Below, piece by piece: positions 41,676 to 50,084 of a stretch of DNA of 64,000 nt. The DNA comes from Enterococcus silesiacus (GTDB taxonomy: Bacteria; Bacillota; Bacilli; Lactobacillales; Enterococcaceae). The translations under genes were made by a program, and so were the position numbers. Positions within the stretch are counted from its first letter, which is position 1. Every line of letters starts with the position of its first letter. The DNA lies in the NCBI GenBank assembly GCA_001465115.1, contig CP013614.1:3720001-3784000 (forward strand), in the 5' to 3' direction. The notes below the pieces were generated by a model. It did no database searches. It was not told the DNA's origin and saw nothing but the letters and a program-made list of their open reading frames with translations.

Positions 41676-41860
41676 ATCCAGAACAAAATAAGCTAGTTGT
41701 CCAAGCTATCAAAGACAAAAGAGATAACTATGCAGCATTAATCAATCATGAAAATACTAAACCGTTGAAAGATCAGGACTTTAAGAAAACAGATCAGCTA
41801 ACCGAAATGTATCACAAGTTCATGTTGATCCTAGACAAAGTTCAGAGAGTGGGGATGTAG
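41669..41860 (+). CDS. Hypothetical phage protein, 63 aa
   Basis: Helical, highly charged, unrecognised (MLNPEQNKLVVQAIKDKRDN). Overlaps its upstream neighbour by 7 bases and is preceded by TTGGAGG. Confidence 0.6.
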   Translation: MLNPEQNKLVVQAIKDKRDNYAALINHENTKPLKDQDFKKTDQLTEMYHKFMLILDKVQRVGM

Positions 41861-42034
41861 ATGAAAAAATTAACTGAATGGTTAGAAGACAGCATTGAAC
41901 AAATGGAAGTGGTAAAAGGAATGTTGCCCTCAGATAATGCGGGACATATTGAAGCGTTAGGTCGTCAAAAAGCATATAACGAAGTTATCAAAAAAATAAA
42001 AGAACAGGGGGATGAAAATGAAAGCAACATTTAA
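41861..42034 (+). CDS. Hypothetical phage protein, 57 aa
   Basis: Starts right after the previous stop (TAGATG) with GTGGGGAT upstream. Sequence MKKLTEWLEDSIEQMEVVKG and onward, with QKAYNEVIKKIKE. Overlaps the next gene start. Resembles small helical early phage proteins without known function. Confidence 0.55.
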   Translation: MKKLTEWLEDSIEQMEVVKGMLPSDNAGHIEALGRQKAYNEVIKKIKEQGDENESNI

Positions 42035-42374
42035 TGATTACTTAAGTGAAGTAGTATTCGCCAATTATGCGGATAACGAAAATAAAGCTATCCAGTTAAT
42101 TGGTGCAAAAGATACCAACTACCAGGGTGAATTGATCGCAATGGCAAGTGTGAATACAGGTGATAAATTGGATTCTAGTGAGGTAGCAATAAAAACGTGG
42201 TCAGAAAACGAAGGTATTGCTGTAGCTTTGGTCAATGCTGGGGTTATTCTTCCTGAATTACAATATATTATCCCAACTGGTTATGTAGCAGCAGAAGTTT
42301 ATAAACTAACTGATGAAGCCCTTAAATGTATAAAACAAGAGCCGGAATCGTCTGCCAACGAAACCAGCCATTAA
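42018..42374 (+). CDS. Hypothetical phage protein, 118 aa
   Basis: Not recognised. The AGGGGG ribosome site abuts ATG 42012 and is 6 bases from ATG 42018, so the latter is chosen. Contains a compact alpha/beta region (YQGELIAMASVNTGDKLDSS). Confidence 0.6.
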   Translation: MKATFNDYLSEVVFANYADNENKAIQLIGAKDTNYQGELIAMASVNTGDKLDSSEVAIKTWSENEGIAVALVNAGVILPELQYIIPTGYVAAEVYKLTDEALKCIKQEPESSANETSH

Positions 42375-42421
42375 ATAAATATTGAATGAATAAATTATAA
42401 CATGAAAGAGGGAATTAAAAA

Positions 42422-42772
42422 ATGGAAATGTCAGCAACTCAATATACTGGATCAAACCAGTATAATACGCCAAATCGATCAACAGAATCTATTTTAAATA
42501 GTGATTTTTGGATGGATGGAATGGGAACAGTTACCCCTATTGTTCAATTAGAAGATGATCACTTGAGAAACATCCTTCTATTCATTTATAAGTCAAAGGA
42601 TCGTTACTGGGTAAAATGTCACGATACATCATTTATCAAAGATTATAAAAATGGTGAAGAATTTTTCCAGCATGTCATTGTGCATAGTACTCTTTGGACT
42701 TCTATTTTGGATCATATCAATCGACCAGAAACTTCATTTAATTTTGAGTTCAGCATTCCAGGAGTAAAGTAA
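42422..42772 (+). CDS. Hypothetical phage protein, 116 aa
   Basis: Not recognised. AAAGAGGG precedes the ATG. Aromatic-rich with two Trp-centred segments (SDFWMDGMG and HSTLWTSILDHI). Its stop overlaps the start of the VRR-NUC gene. Confidence 0.55.
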   Translation: MEMSATQYTGSNQYNTPNRSTESILNSDFWMDGMGTVTPIVQLEDDHLRNILLFIYKSKDRYWVKCHDTSFIKDYKNGEEFFQHVIVHSTLWTSILDHINRPETSFNFEFSIPGVK

Positions 42773-43068
42773 TGGCTGGACCGGAAAAGAAAGTTGAAGA
42801 CAAAATAAAAAAATATCTTGATTCTTTAGGTGCCTATTATTTGAAAGTACACGGATCGATGTATCAGCCTTCAGGTACTCCAGATATTTTAGCATGTGTA
42901 AACGGCCGTTTTATCGGAATTGAAGTAAAGCGAGCTGACGGAAAAGGTAGAGGATCCGCATTACAGAAAAGTAAAATCAAAAAAATTCAAGATGCAGGAG
43001 GTGTAGCTTTCTTTGCAAAATCAGTGGATGAAGTATCCGCAATGCTCAAGCATGAAAATGTTATATGA
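42772..43068 (+). CDS. VRR-NUC domain nuclease
   Basis: A 98-residue stand-alone VRR-NUC (PD-(D/E)xK) nuclease. The motif SGTPDILACVNGRFIGIEVK holds the metal-binding Asp, Glu and Lys. YLKVHGS and QKSKIKKIQDAGGVAFF complete the family pattern. It usually lies beside a SNF2-like helicase in phage replication modules, as here. It may process branched DNA in replication or recombination. Confidence 0.88.
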   Translation: MAGPEKKVEDKIKKYLDSLGAYYLKVHGSMYQPSGTPDILACVNGRFIGIEVKRADGKGRGSALQKSKIKKIQDAGGVAFFAKSVDEVSAMLKHENVI

Positions 43069-44245
43069 GTTTCAAAAACGAAGTGTTGAAATAGCAGACA
43101 GTAACTACCTGTTTGCCTTAGATACAGGTACGGGTAAAACGATCACTTCCATTCATCAATATTTGAAATGGTCAAAAGGTGAACCTTTATTGATAGTCGC
43201 TCCACCTCAGAAATTGAAAGAGGAAGGTTGGCGCAGAGATATTCAAGCAGTCTGTAATTTCTATAAGATCGAAATCACTTATGCAGAATTAAGCTTTGGA
43301 AAACTAGCAGACAGTTACATGCTGTATAAAGGTTGGTTCGTGATCATTGATGAAGCACATTACATTAAAAATCCGACAAGTAAAAGAGGTAAGGCAGCTG
43401 TCAAATTAACAAAGCAGTCTACACACTTTGAATTGTTAACTGCGACACCTGCTTCCAACGGCTGGGAAGATACGTACAACTATTTCATCATGTTCGGTTA
43501 CTTCAAAAATAAGAAAGAAATGAATGATCGTCATGCATTATGGGGAACCATGTTTCTGGGGAATAGAAGAATACCAAAAATTGAAGGATGGAAATATGAA
43601 GAAGAACTCCAAGAAATGTACAACAGTTTTACTATCTCAATTAGTAAAGATGATGCGTTAGATCTGCCGCCATTAGTTATCAAAGATGTTCCATTTGTTA
43701 GGGCTAGTGAGTATCAAAAAATTTCTAAAGATCGTGTGTATGAAGATGTTGATTATGATACGCCATCTAAACTTGCTCATGGTTTGAGGTTCTATGCGAA
43801 TCAGAAAGACAAATTGGAATATATAAAAATGCTGTTTGAAGGGACATTCAATAATATTGTAATTTTCTACTACTATCAGAAGGAAGTCGAAGAGCTAAAA
43901 AAAATGGCTAAAGGTAAAACAATTTTTGAAGTGAGTGGTCAGGCATCTAAGCTACCCCATAAAGAAACATGGGACAAACTAAAAAATTCAGTAACTTTTG
44001 TTCAATACATGGCTGGAAGTGCTGGCATTGAACTGCAGTATTCAAATTTAGTTGTCTTTTATACACCGACTTATTCTTATCAAGATTACAGTCAAGCTTT
44101 AGGTCGTGCATATCGGAATGGTCAAACGAAGAAAGTTACAGTGCTGCGTTTCATCACTCAAGCAACGATCGAACAAGCTGTTTATGAAGCATTAGAACAA
44201 AAGCAAGACTTTTCAGAAGAGTTGTATATGAAGACTAAATTGTAA
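43052..44245 (+). CDS. SNF2-like DEAD/DEAH helicase
   Basis: About 397 residues of a superfamily 2 helicase. Walker A LDTGTGKTIT (about residues 22-31), DEAH box VIIDEAHYIKNPTSKRGKAA (shown in one stretch of 20), motif III LTATPAS, and motif VI QALGRAYRNGQTKKV. It lies within the nuclease gene by 17 bases, so the pair are coupled. ATG 43058 is an alternative start. It probably remodels replication or recombination intermediates. Confidence 0.88.
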   Translation: MKMLYEFQKRSVEIADSNYLFALDTGTGKTITSIHQYLKWSKGEPLLIVAPPQKLKEEGWRRDIQAVCNFYKIEITYAELSFGKLADSYMLYKGWFVIIDEAHYIKNPTSKRGKAAVKLTKQSTHFELLTATPASNGWEDTYNYFIMFGYFKNKKEMNDRHALWGTMFLGNRRIPKIEGWKYEEELQEMYNSFTISISKDDALDLPPLVIKDVPFVRASEYQKISKDRVYEDVDYDTPSKLAHGLRFYANQKDKLEYIKMLFEGTFNNIVIFYYYQKEVEELKKMAKGKTIFEVSGQASKLPHKETWDKLKNSVTFVQYMAGSAGIELQYSNLVVFYTPTYSYQDYSQALGRAYRNGQTKKVTVLRFITQATIEQAVYEALEQKQDFSEELYMKTKL

Positions 44246-44259
44246 GGAGAGTGAAGTAA

Positions 44260-45165
44260 ATGTTCGGACTAGAAAAAACAGACAATAATGTAACCGAGAA
44301 CCGGAGTTCATTTGTTGGCGGCTCAGATGTACCAGTCATTTTAGGTTTATCAAAATATAAAACACAGTACCAGCTGGCGCAAGAAAAAGCCGGAATTATT
44401 AAAGCAGAAAATATCAGTAATCCGTATATCCAATTCGGAAATAAGATGGAGCCATCTATTCGGGAATATATCAATACTAAAAACAGTTTACATTTTCATC
44501 CAGATACTTTCATCGATAGAGATGAAATGATTCGATCCAATGTAGATGGTATTGATGAAGAAAATAAAATTCTCTTAGAAATAAAAACTCATGGATCAAA
44601 ACCGACTATGAAAGTATACGAAGCTCAGATGCAGCTGTATTTCCATCAAACAGGTTGCAATTATGGATGGTTGGCCATGTATCAACGACCTTCTGATTTT
44701 GATATGGAATTTGACTCAGCCAATTTAAAAATCAAAGAAATAGAACGAGATCAACTTGCAATCGAAAAAATACTTGATTCCATTGAGACATTCTGGATCC
44801 GTCTAGAATACTTGAAAGAATATCCTGATATGTCTGAAAAAGACTATTATTCAATCGGAAATGATGTAGATAAACTGGTTGCTCGTGTAGAGAAATTTGA
44901 ACTGCAGATGATGGAATTCAAAGGAAAAGCAAAAATAATTGAGGCGCAACAAAAAGAATTCAGAGAGCAACTCTATCAAAAAATGGAAGAAAATGACATC
45001 AAAAAAATTGATACAGGTGATCTATTAATAACCAGAGTACTTCCGACTGTTCGTAAATCAGTTGATAGTACAAAGCTAAAAAAAGAACTTCCTGATGTGT
45101 ATGAAAATTATCTTAAAGAATCTCAGGTCAAAGGATCAATCAGGATTAAAGCAAAGGCTGAATAA
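44260..45165 (+). CDS. YqaJ-family viral recombinase (exonuclease)
   Basis: A 301-residue protein with the YqaJ/lambda-exonuclease fold: GGSDVPVILGLSKYKTQYQL, QFGNKMEPSIREYIN, RSNVDGID, and the catalytic LLEIKTHGS with metal ligands. The C-terminal 110 residues form a coiled coil. It resects DNA ends for annealing-type recombination. It belongs to the same module as the Sak4-like ATPase downstream. Confidence 0.88.
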   Translation: MFGLEKTDNNVTENRSSFVGGSDVPVILGLSKYKTQYQLAQEKAGIIKAENISNPYIQFGNKMEPSIREYINTKNSLHFHPDTFIDRDEMIRSNVDGIDEENKILLEIKTHGSKPTMKVYEAQMQLYFHQTGCNYGWLAMYQRPSDFDMEFDSANLKIKEIERDQLAIEKILDSIETFWIRLEYLKEYPDMSEKDYYSIGNDVDKLVARVEKFELQMMEFKGKAKIIEAQQKEFREQLYQKMEENDIKKIDTGDLLITRVLPTVRKSVDSTKLKKELPDVYENYLKESQVKGSIRIKAKAE

Positions 45166-45166
45166 T

Positions 45167-45622
45167 ATGAAAGCTACTTCTAAAGAAATAAATCGTGTGG
45201 CCAATTATATAGAATCTAAATTGCTTCAAGAAGGTGTAGTTATACAAAGATATGATGCTTATTCAACGAATAGTGTTTATTTCAAGTTTGATTGCGGTCT
45301 ATCGAATTCATTAAGGATTGGTGATCATGATGGAAAGAAAACTCTAAGTTATATGTTCATGGTGGATGTTACTCACTCTGGCCAGCGAATAGTCAAACAA
45401 GATAAGTTTACTCAGTATATCTATGCTGCAACAAAACAGCAACGAAAAAAAGCCGTTAAACATATTTTAGATCATAGAGAACGAAGGATCGTTCAATACG
45501 GTGGTTATGAAAATTATCGGACGCAAATGAAACATCAGTATATAAGCAGCAAAGGTCAGAAAGGATTTTGGTCACAAGCTGAATTTATAAATAAAAAGAG
45601 AGAAGGAATAAAAAATGATTAG
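45167..45622 (+). CDS. Hypothetical phage protein, 151 aa
   Basis: Not recognised. The frame opens earlier inside the recombinase gene, but the first ATG after its stop (45167) is the likely start. Contains YFKFDCGLSNSLRIGDHDG and a basic C-terminal half. Lies in the recombination module. Confidence 0.55.
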   Translation: MKATSKEINRVANYIESKLLQEGVVIQRYDAYSTNSVYFKFDCGLSNSLRIGDHDGKKTLSYMFMVDVTHSGQRIVKQDKFTQYIYAATKQQRKKAVKHILDHRERRIVQYGGYENYRTQMKHQYISSKGQKGFWSQAEFINKKREGIKND

Positions 45623-45833
45623 ACCACTAAAAACAACAAGAAAGTTTTATGCATCAACAAGAAAAGAAGCTGATGATCATATCGAAAAAATGATAAAAGA
45701 ATCTGATGGTGTTGTCACAGGACAAAAGGTGAATCAAAAAGAGCACAAAGAAGCAGGTTCTTATTATGAATTCGAAGTTATTGAAGAATTAAATCGGAGC
45801 AGAGACATTTTAGACAATGGATTTTTAGGATAA
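45615..45833 (+). CDS. Hypothetical phage protein, 72 aa
   Basis: Not recognised. Charged, begins MIRPLKTTRKFYASTRKEAD, and overlaps the previous gene by 8 bases. Confidence 0.55.
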   Translation: MIRPLKTTRKFYASTRKEADDHIEKMIKESDGVVTGQKVNQKEHKEAGSYYEFEVIEELNRSRDILDNGFLG

Positions 45834-45850
45834 GGAAGGAGAGAAAATAA

Positions 45851-46774
45851 ATGTCGATTTTACCACCAAACAAACCACAAGTACCAAAAGACACACCTAG
45901 AAATTTTTTCATCTGGGGACCAACAATGGGCGGCAAGTCGTTTCTAGCAACACAATTTCCGAACCCAATTGTATTTAACACAGATGGGAATGCTGAGGCA
46001 AACACTGTTCCTTCAGTTCAACTTAGAAACATCAAAGATGAAAAAGGGAAAATAAAGCGTTCAGTGATCGATCAATTAGATAAATTAATCACTGCACTGC
46101 AAACCGAAAAACACACCTATCAAACAGTGGTTCTGGATGTTATCGATGACATTATTGTGATGCTCGAACAGTACATCTGTGACAAAGAAGATGTTGAAAC
46201 GTTGGGCGATATTCCTTACGGGAAAGGTTACGCAGCCTTTACTAATATTTTTCAGCAGCTGGTTATTGAACTAAAATCATTGCCAATGAATGTAATCTAC
46301 ATTTCCAGAAATGCTTCTAAAATGGAAGGACTAACTGAAATAGAAATTCCTTCACTGAAAGAAAAACATCAAAATATCGTGAACGGGAATTGTGATTTAT
46401 CTATTCAATGTAAGAAAGTAGGGAAAAATTATATCCGTGTAGCTAAAGCTAGAAGAAAAGACTACATGAGAGATCAAGTAGACGATCCGGCAATTTTAAA
46501 AATCTTAGATTCAATTACTGGGGTTTTTGGTAAATCTCCAAAAACTACGAAAAAACAGCAAGAAGCGATCGTCAAAGAAATTGAGAAAAAAGAAGATGTT
46601 TTAATTGCTGCAGAAACTAGTGAGGAAACTCCCAGTAAAGAAGCAATTGAAAAAACTGAATCAAAAAAAGAAACTGAGCCAGCAAGAAAAAAGACAGCTC
46701 CTGTTAATAAAGAAGCATCTAAAGTGGCAGCAAATACCACTGGGACAGGCAAACGAATTAAACCACAAATCTAA
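45851..46774 (+). CDS. Sak4-like phage ATPase
   Basis: A 307-residue AAA/RecA-like ATPase. Walker A is FIWGPTMGGKSFLA (about residues 20-33) and the Walker B-like strand TVVLDVIDDII is near 95. The last 60 residues are a lysine/glutamate-rich disordered tail. Such proteins (Sak4 type) act as single-strand annealing recombinases next to a DUF669 protein, as found here. AAGGAGAG precedes the ATG. Confidence 0.82.
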   Translation: MSILPPNKPQVPKDTPRNFFIWGPTMGGKSFLATQFPNPIVFNTDGNAEANTVPSVQLRNIKDEKGKIKRSVIDQLDKLITALQTEKHTYQTVVLDVIDDIIVMLEQYICDKEDVETLGDIPYGKGYAAFTNIFQQLVIELKSLPMNVIYISRNASKMEGLTEIEIPSLKEKHQNIVNGNCDLSIQCKKVGKNYIRVAKARRKDYMRDQVDDPAILKILDSITGVFGKSPKTTKKQQEAIVKEIEKKEDVLIAAETSEETPSKEAIEKTESKKETEPARKKTAPVNKEASKVAANTTGTGKRIKPQI

Positions 46775-46809
46775 AACACTACTACAGAAAATGAAAGAGG
46801 TAATGAGAC

Positions 46810-47334
46810 ATGGGACTTAAAGATTTAGCAAATGAAGTTTTATCAAAATTTGATCCAAAGAATGACGATCCAAATGCAGGAGGATTTGATAATCTGCCAG
46901 ATGGAGAATATGATGTGACACTAGCAAAAGCAGAACACAAAGTATTTGAAAAAAGTGGTTGGGAATGTCTGTCATTTGAAAATGAAGTGACTGTTGGAGA
47001 AGCTGCCGGCAGAAAAGAATTCATTAATATGAGTTTTGATCAAACTAGTACACCTGAATTTGTTTTAAGTAAAAATATCAAGTTGGTTGCAAAACTAGCA
47101 GCTATAATCGGACTATCCTTAACCGATGAAGATTGGGAAGACGAAACAACTATGGCTCAAGCCTTTCAAGACGGTATTGGAAGTCAATATGTTTTAAAAG
47201 TGACATCTTCACCAAATAAGAAAGATCCAACCAAACCATACAGGAATTTTGATTTCATTGCTTATGATGACGAGAGTGAGAATCCAAATGATCAGTATCC
47301 AGAGACAATTGATGATGAAGATCTTCCATATTAG
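46810..47334 (+). CDS. DUF669 single-strand-DNA-binding-like protein
   Basis: A 174-residue DUF669 protein starting MGLKDLANEVLSKFDPKNDD and containing DNLPDGEYDVTLAKAEHKVF. The acidic tail ends TIDDEDLPY, which resembles the SSB C-terminal peptide that recruits replication proteins. It is therefore a candidate phage SSB working with the Sak4-like ATPase. Confidence 0.82.
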   Translation: MGLKDLANEVLSKFDPKNDDPNAGGFDNLPDGEYDVTLAKAEHKVFEKSGWECLSFENEVTVGEAAGRKEFINMSFDQTSTPEFVLSKNIKLVAKLAAIIGLSLTDEDWEDETTMAQAFQDGIGSQYVLKVTSSPNKKDPTKPYRNFDFIAYDDESENPNDQYPETIDDEDLPY

Positions 47335-47344
47335 AGGTGAGTGA

Positions 47345-47536
47345 ATGTTTTTCTTAAACGGTACTGAAACATTTAAAACATATTTAGCCGCCGATACGAA
47401 GGAAGAACTGTTAAGAAAGGCAAATGAAGACTTTCCATCAACAATGCCAGCAAATAAAGATAAAGATTATTCCAGGGCAAAACTCATAGATCCAATTTAT
47501 CCAGAACCTATGACAATTAAAGAAATTAGGTGCTGA
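47345..47536 (+). CDS. Hypothetical phage protein, 63 aa
   Basis: Not recognised. Preceded by AGAGGTGAGTG. Its stop overlaps the ribosome site region of the polymerase gene. Confidence 0.5.
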   Translation: MFFLNGTETFKTYLAADTKEELLRKANEDFPSTMPANKDKDYSRAKLIDPIYPEPMTIKEIRC

Positions 47537-47538
47537 CG

Positions 47539-49101
47539 ATGTTTACCTTTTATTGGTTATTTAAAAAAGAAAATTCCTTCACAGCAGTATTAAAAAATGA
47601 TAAAGAAACTCAAATCATTACCGATAAGGAGAGCCTGAAAAAGGCTCTCGATACTGTCGGTTTTCTAGTGAGTTTTGGTAATTACTCAACTATGGATAAA
47701 GAAATAGCATTACTTCTTTCAAATGGAAAAAGTAAATACTTACAAAAAAACATTTCAATTGATTTATCTCAGGAGCTTGGGAATAAGACAATTGAAGAAA
47801 TAGGTTTCCGTCTTGGTCACAATATGAAAGCCAAAACAGCTGCAGAGTTTTGTGAAAAGAGAATTGAGATTTGTGAGTACGTTTTTTCAAAGAGAGAAGA
47901 ATATCTGGAGAGTAAATTTCAGATTGTGAAAGAGTTTGGATTGAACCCAAGGTTTGTAATGAAAACCCGAGCCAGTTTAGCTGCTGAAATTTTAAATGCC
48001 AAGAAGCAACCAAAGGCACCGAATATACTAATTTATGAGTACGATAAACGAATTCAACTGAATGAGCTACCAGAGAAATTGCTAACTTTCTATAATCGAA
48101 TAAAAAAGAAGTACATCATTGATAAGGATGAGAAAATTAAATTTGAAAAAATAAAAATGTCCTTAGCTGGATTGACACACACTTTCGGTTTTGGTGGTGT
48201 TCATGCAGCGAAAGAAAAATACAAAGGTTCGGGACTGTATTTGTTGATCGATGTTCGTCAATTCTTTCCATCATTAATTTTAAACAATCAATTGTTTAGT
48301 ACTGCAGTCAAGGATAAATCAGTTTTCAAAAAATTATATGATAAAAAAGTAGAAACAGGACAAGAAACATACAAAGTACTTATAGCAGCTATCAATGGAG
48401 CCATGAACAATCCTTATTCTAATTTGTATGATCCTCAAAAATTTTACTCAGTTACAGTAAACGGCCAATTGATCATCACGCATTTAATTATAATCTTAGA
48501 AAATTTCATTGAAGAATTGATTCAAACGAATACAGATGGAATAGTTGTGAAGATTAATCCAATATTTGAAACGATCATTAATGATTTGTTGGAAAGATGG
48601 TCAGCGCATTATGAACTTGATTTAAAGGTCACGAAAATAAAAAATATTTGGCAGCGAGATGTGAATAATTATATTTTTGAAACTACATCTGGCGAATTTG
48701 TAAAAAAAGGGATTTATTCAGATCTCAATTATTTAACCAGTGCTATTCCTGTGATTACTGAAGCCTTGATCGCATATTCATTACATGGAATAAAACCACA
48801 AAACTATCTAATTGATGCATTCAAAAATGAACCGATTGAAAAGTTCTATTACATTGGTAAAATTGCCAGAGGATATGAAGCCATTGAGCAACAACGAGGA
48901 CTAACTTACAAAAAAATGAACAACACCGTTTGTGGAATTGCGACAAGTAATAAAAAATTTGGTGGGATTTATCAAACGAAGAATGATCTACATTCTAAAT
49001 TGCCAGGATCACCAGTACATTTTTTATCTTATGATCATGCAACTAAACAAGATATTGATATGAGCTGGTACGTGGAAGAAGTTGAGAAATATATATATTA
49101 G
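47539..49101 (+). CDS. PolB-like phage DNA polymerase
   Basis: A 520-residue protein with a minimal family B-like polymerase palm. The motif A equivalent is LIDVRQFFPSLIL (about residues 235-247), the motif B-like helix is LIAAINGAMNNPYSNLYDP (about 284-302), and the motif C equivalent is QTNTDGIVVKI (about 332-342). The usual DTD of motif C reads NTD, so one metal ligand seems replaced. No exonuclease domain is recognisable in the N-terminal about 200 residues. A start nine bases earlier is in frame; TTAGGTG spacing suits the ATG at 47539. Confidence 0.7.
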   Translation: MFTFYWLFKKENSFTAVLKNDKETQIITDKESLKKALDTVGFLVSFGNYSTMDKEIALLLSNGKSKYLQKNISIDLSQELGNKTIEEIGFRLGHNMKAKTAAEFCEKRIEICEYVFSKREEYLESKFQIVKEFGLNPRFVMKTRASLAAEILNAKKQPKAPNILIYEYDKRIQLNELPEKLLTFYNRIKKKYIIDKDEKIKFEKIKMSLAGLTHTFGFGGVHAAKEKYKGSGLYLLIDVRQFFPSLILNNQLFSTAVKDKSVFKKLYDKKVETGQETYKVLIAAINGAMNNPYSNLYDPQKFYSVTVNGQLIITHLIIILENFIEELIQTNTDGIVVKINPIFETIINDLLERWSAHYELDLKVTKIKNIWQRDVNNYIFETTSGEFVKKGIYSDLNYLTSAIPVITEALIAYSLHGIKPQNYLIDAFKNEPIEKFYYIGKIARGYEAIEQQRGLTYKKMNNTVCGIATSNKKFGGIYQTKNDLHSKLPGSPVHFLSYDHATKQDIDMSWYVEEVEKYIY

Positions 49102-49223
49102 GAGAGAACTGATCCAAATGAATAAATAAAAATCTTAGATGTGGGAGTATTTGGACAGGGTGAAACAGTGATACTTCTATATGCTAAAGGAGTAGAAAAC
49201 AATTTAAAGGAGGATCATTGATT

Positions 49224-49352
49224 ATGAAATATATTTTATGGGTTGTTTTAACTGTTTTTATATCAGCATATTTTACAAGAAAAAAAGGAAGCTTCAGCTT
49301 CCTAGGAGTTTTAATTGCGACAGTTATAGGTGTGTTGATATTAGCCCTTTGA
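49224..49352 (+). CDS. Small phage membrane protein, 42 aa
   Basis: Excellent ribosome site (AAAGGAGG). Two membrane segments (ILWVVLTVFISAYF and FLGVLIATVIGVLILAL). Its end overlaps by 12 bases the end of the convergent gene. Function unknown; two-helix size would fit a holin-like or exclusion protein, but position argues against late lysis. Confidence 0.6.
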   Translation: MKYILWVVLTVFISAYFTRKKGSFSFLGVLIATVIGVLILAL

Positions 49353-49877
49353 CATAAATATTATTAATGTAATTAAAAAGATAATAAAGAGGAGATCTAG
49401 CCAGTTGTTTTTAAAAAATAATCTATAGAAGCTAAAATTATCTTTATATTGTCGCCGGTTTAATCTGTATGCATTATTTCTAATTGGTACACCAATTTCT
49501 CTACAAACATTATCATAACGCATAGAGAACCTTTCAGAAAAGTATTCCCACTGTTCCATATACGAGGAAGAGTCGGCTTTTGCCATTCTTTCAGCATAAA
49601 TTTTGACAGAGGGAAAATAATAATTATCGGCTGAATCACATATTTCGATAATTTGATTTCCTATTTTATTTACTTCTATCTTCGTCATTTCTTTGGAAAA
49701 TAACTGATACTCTACCAATGAATATATAGGCGAATAACACTTTTCAAATATAAGTCTAGCAGTTTGCTGTTTCTCTGGTCTTGAAATATGTCTAGAAGTA
49801 AGGATACTTGTAAAAATTGCTATGATAGCAGTTAGTCCGATATTTAGAATGTTGATTTGATTCTCATCCAGTTTCAT
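49341..49877 (-). CDS. Reverse-strand phage membrane protein
   Basis: A 178-residue protein with a membrane segment near each end (about residues 9-27, LNIGLTAIIAIFTSILTSR, and about 158-175, DLLFIIFLITLIIFMS) and a charged, tyrosine-rich cytoplasmic middle. Not recognised. It sits against the direction of the replication module, as cargo genes expressed in the lysogen do; a superinfection-exclusion or abortive role is possible but not shown. Confidence 0.6.
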   Translation of the reverse strand: MKLDENQINILNIGLTAIIAIFTSILTSRHISRPEKQQTARLIFEKCYSPIYSLVEYQLFSKEMTKIEVNKIGNQIIEICDSADNYYFPSVKIYAERMAKADSSSYMEQWEYFSERFSMRYDNVCREIGVPIRNNAYRLNRRQYKDNFSFYRLFFKNNWLDLLFIIFLITLIIFMSKG

Positions 49878-49947
49878 TTTATCACCCCGATAAAATTATA
49901 ACGTAAATTAATAAAAATTTATACGAAAATCCAGAAAGGAAATTTAA

Positions 49948-50013
49948 ATGGGAAAAACTAAGTCAAAAATCAAAAAGAAAAAACGCCGGCAGAAAGAAAA
50001 AGCTTCTAATTAA
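49948..50013 (+). CDS. Tiny basic phage protein, 21 aa
   Basis: MGKTKSKIKKKKRRQKEKAS plus Asn, with AGAAAGGA upstream. Lysine/arginine-rich and nucleic-acid binding by composition. It overlaps the next tiny frame by TAATG. Confidence 0.45.
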   Translation: MGKTKSKIKKKKRRQKEKASN

Positions 50014-50084
50014 TGGCACAGCAAAGAATAAAAAATAGTATTTTACAACTAACATCAAGGCAGGTGATAAGACAGTGTGCTTAA
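50013..50084 (+). CDS. Tiny phage ORF, 23 aa
   Basis: Coupled to the basic peptide by TAATG and overlapping the primase-helicase start by 8 bases. Sequence MAQQRIKNSILQLTSRQVIR plus three residues. Its main role may be translational coupling. Confidence 0.35.
   Translation: MAQQRIKNSILQLTSRQVIRQCA

Noticed and set aside
46474..46752. Minus-strand 92-codon frame opposite the Sak4-like gene
   Set aside because: It is a shadow of the Lys/Glu-rich tail with no ribosome site.
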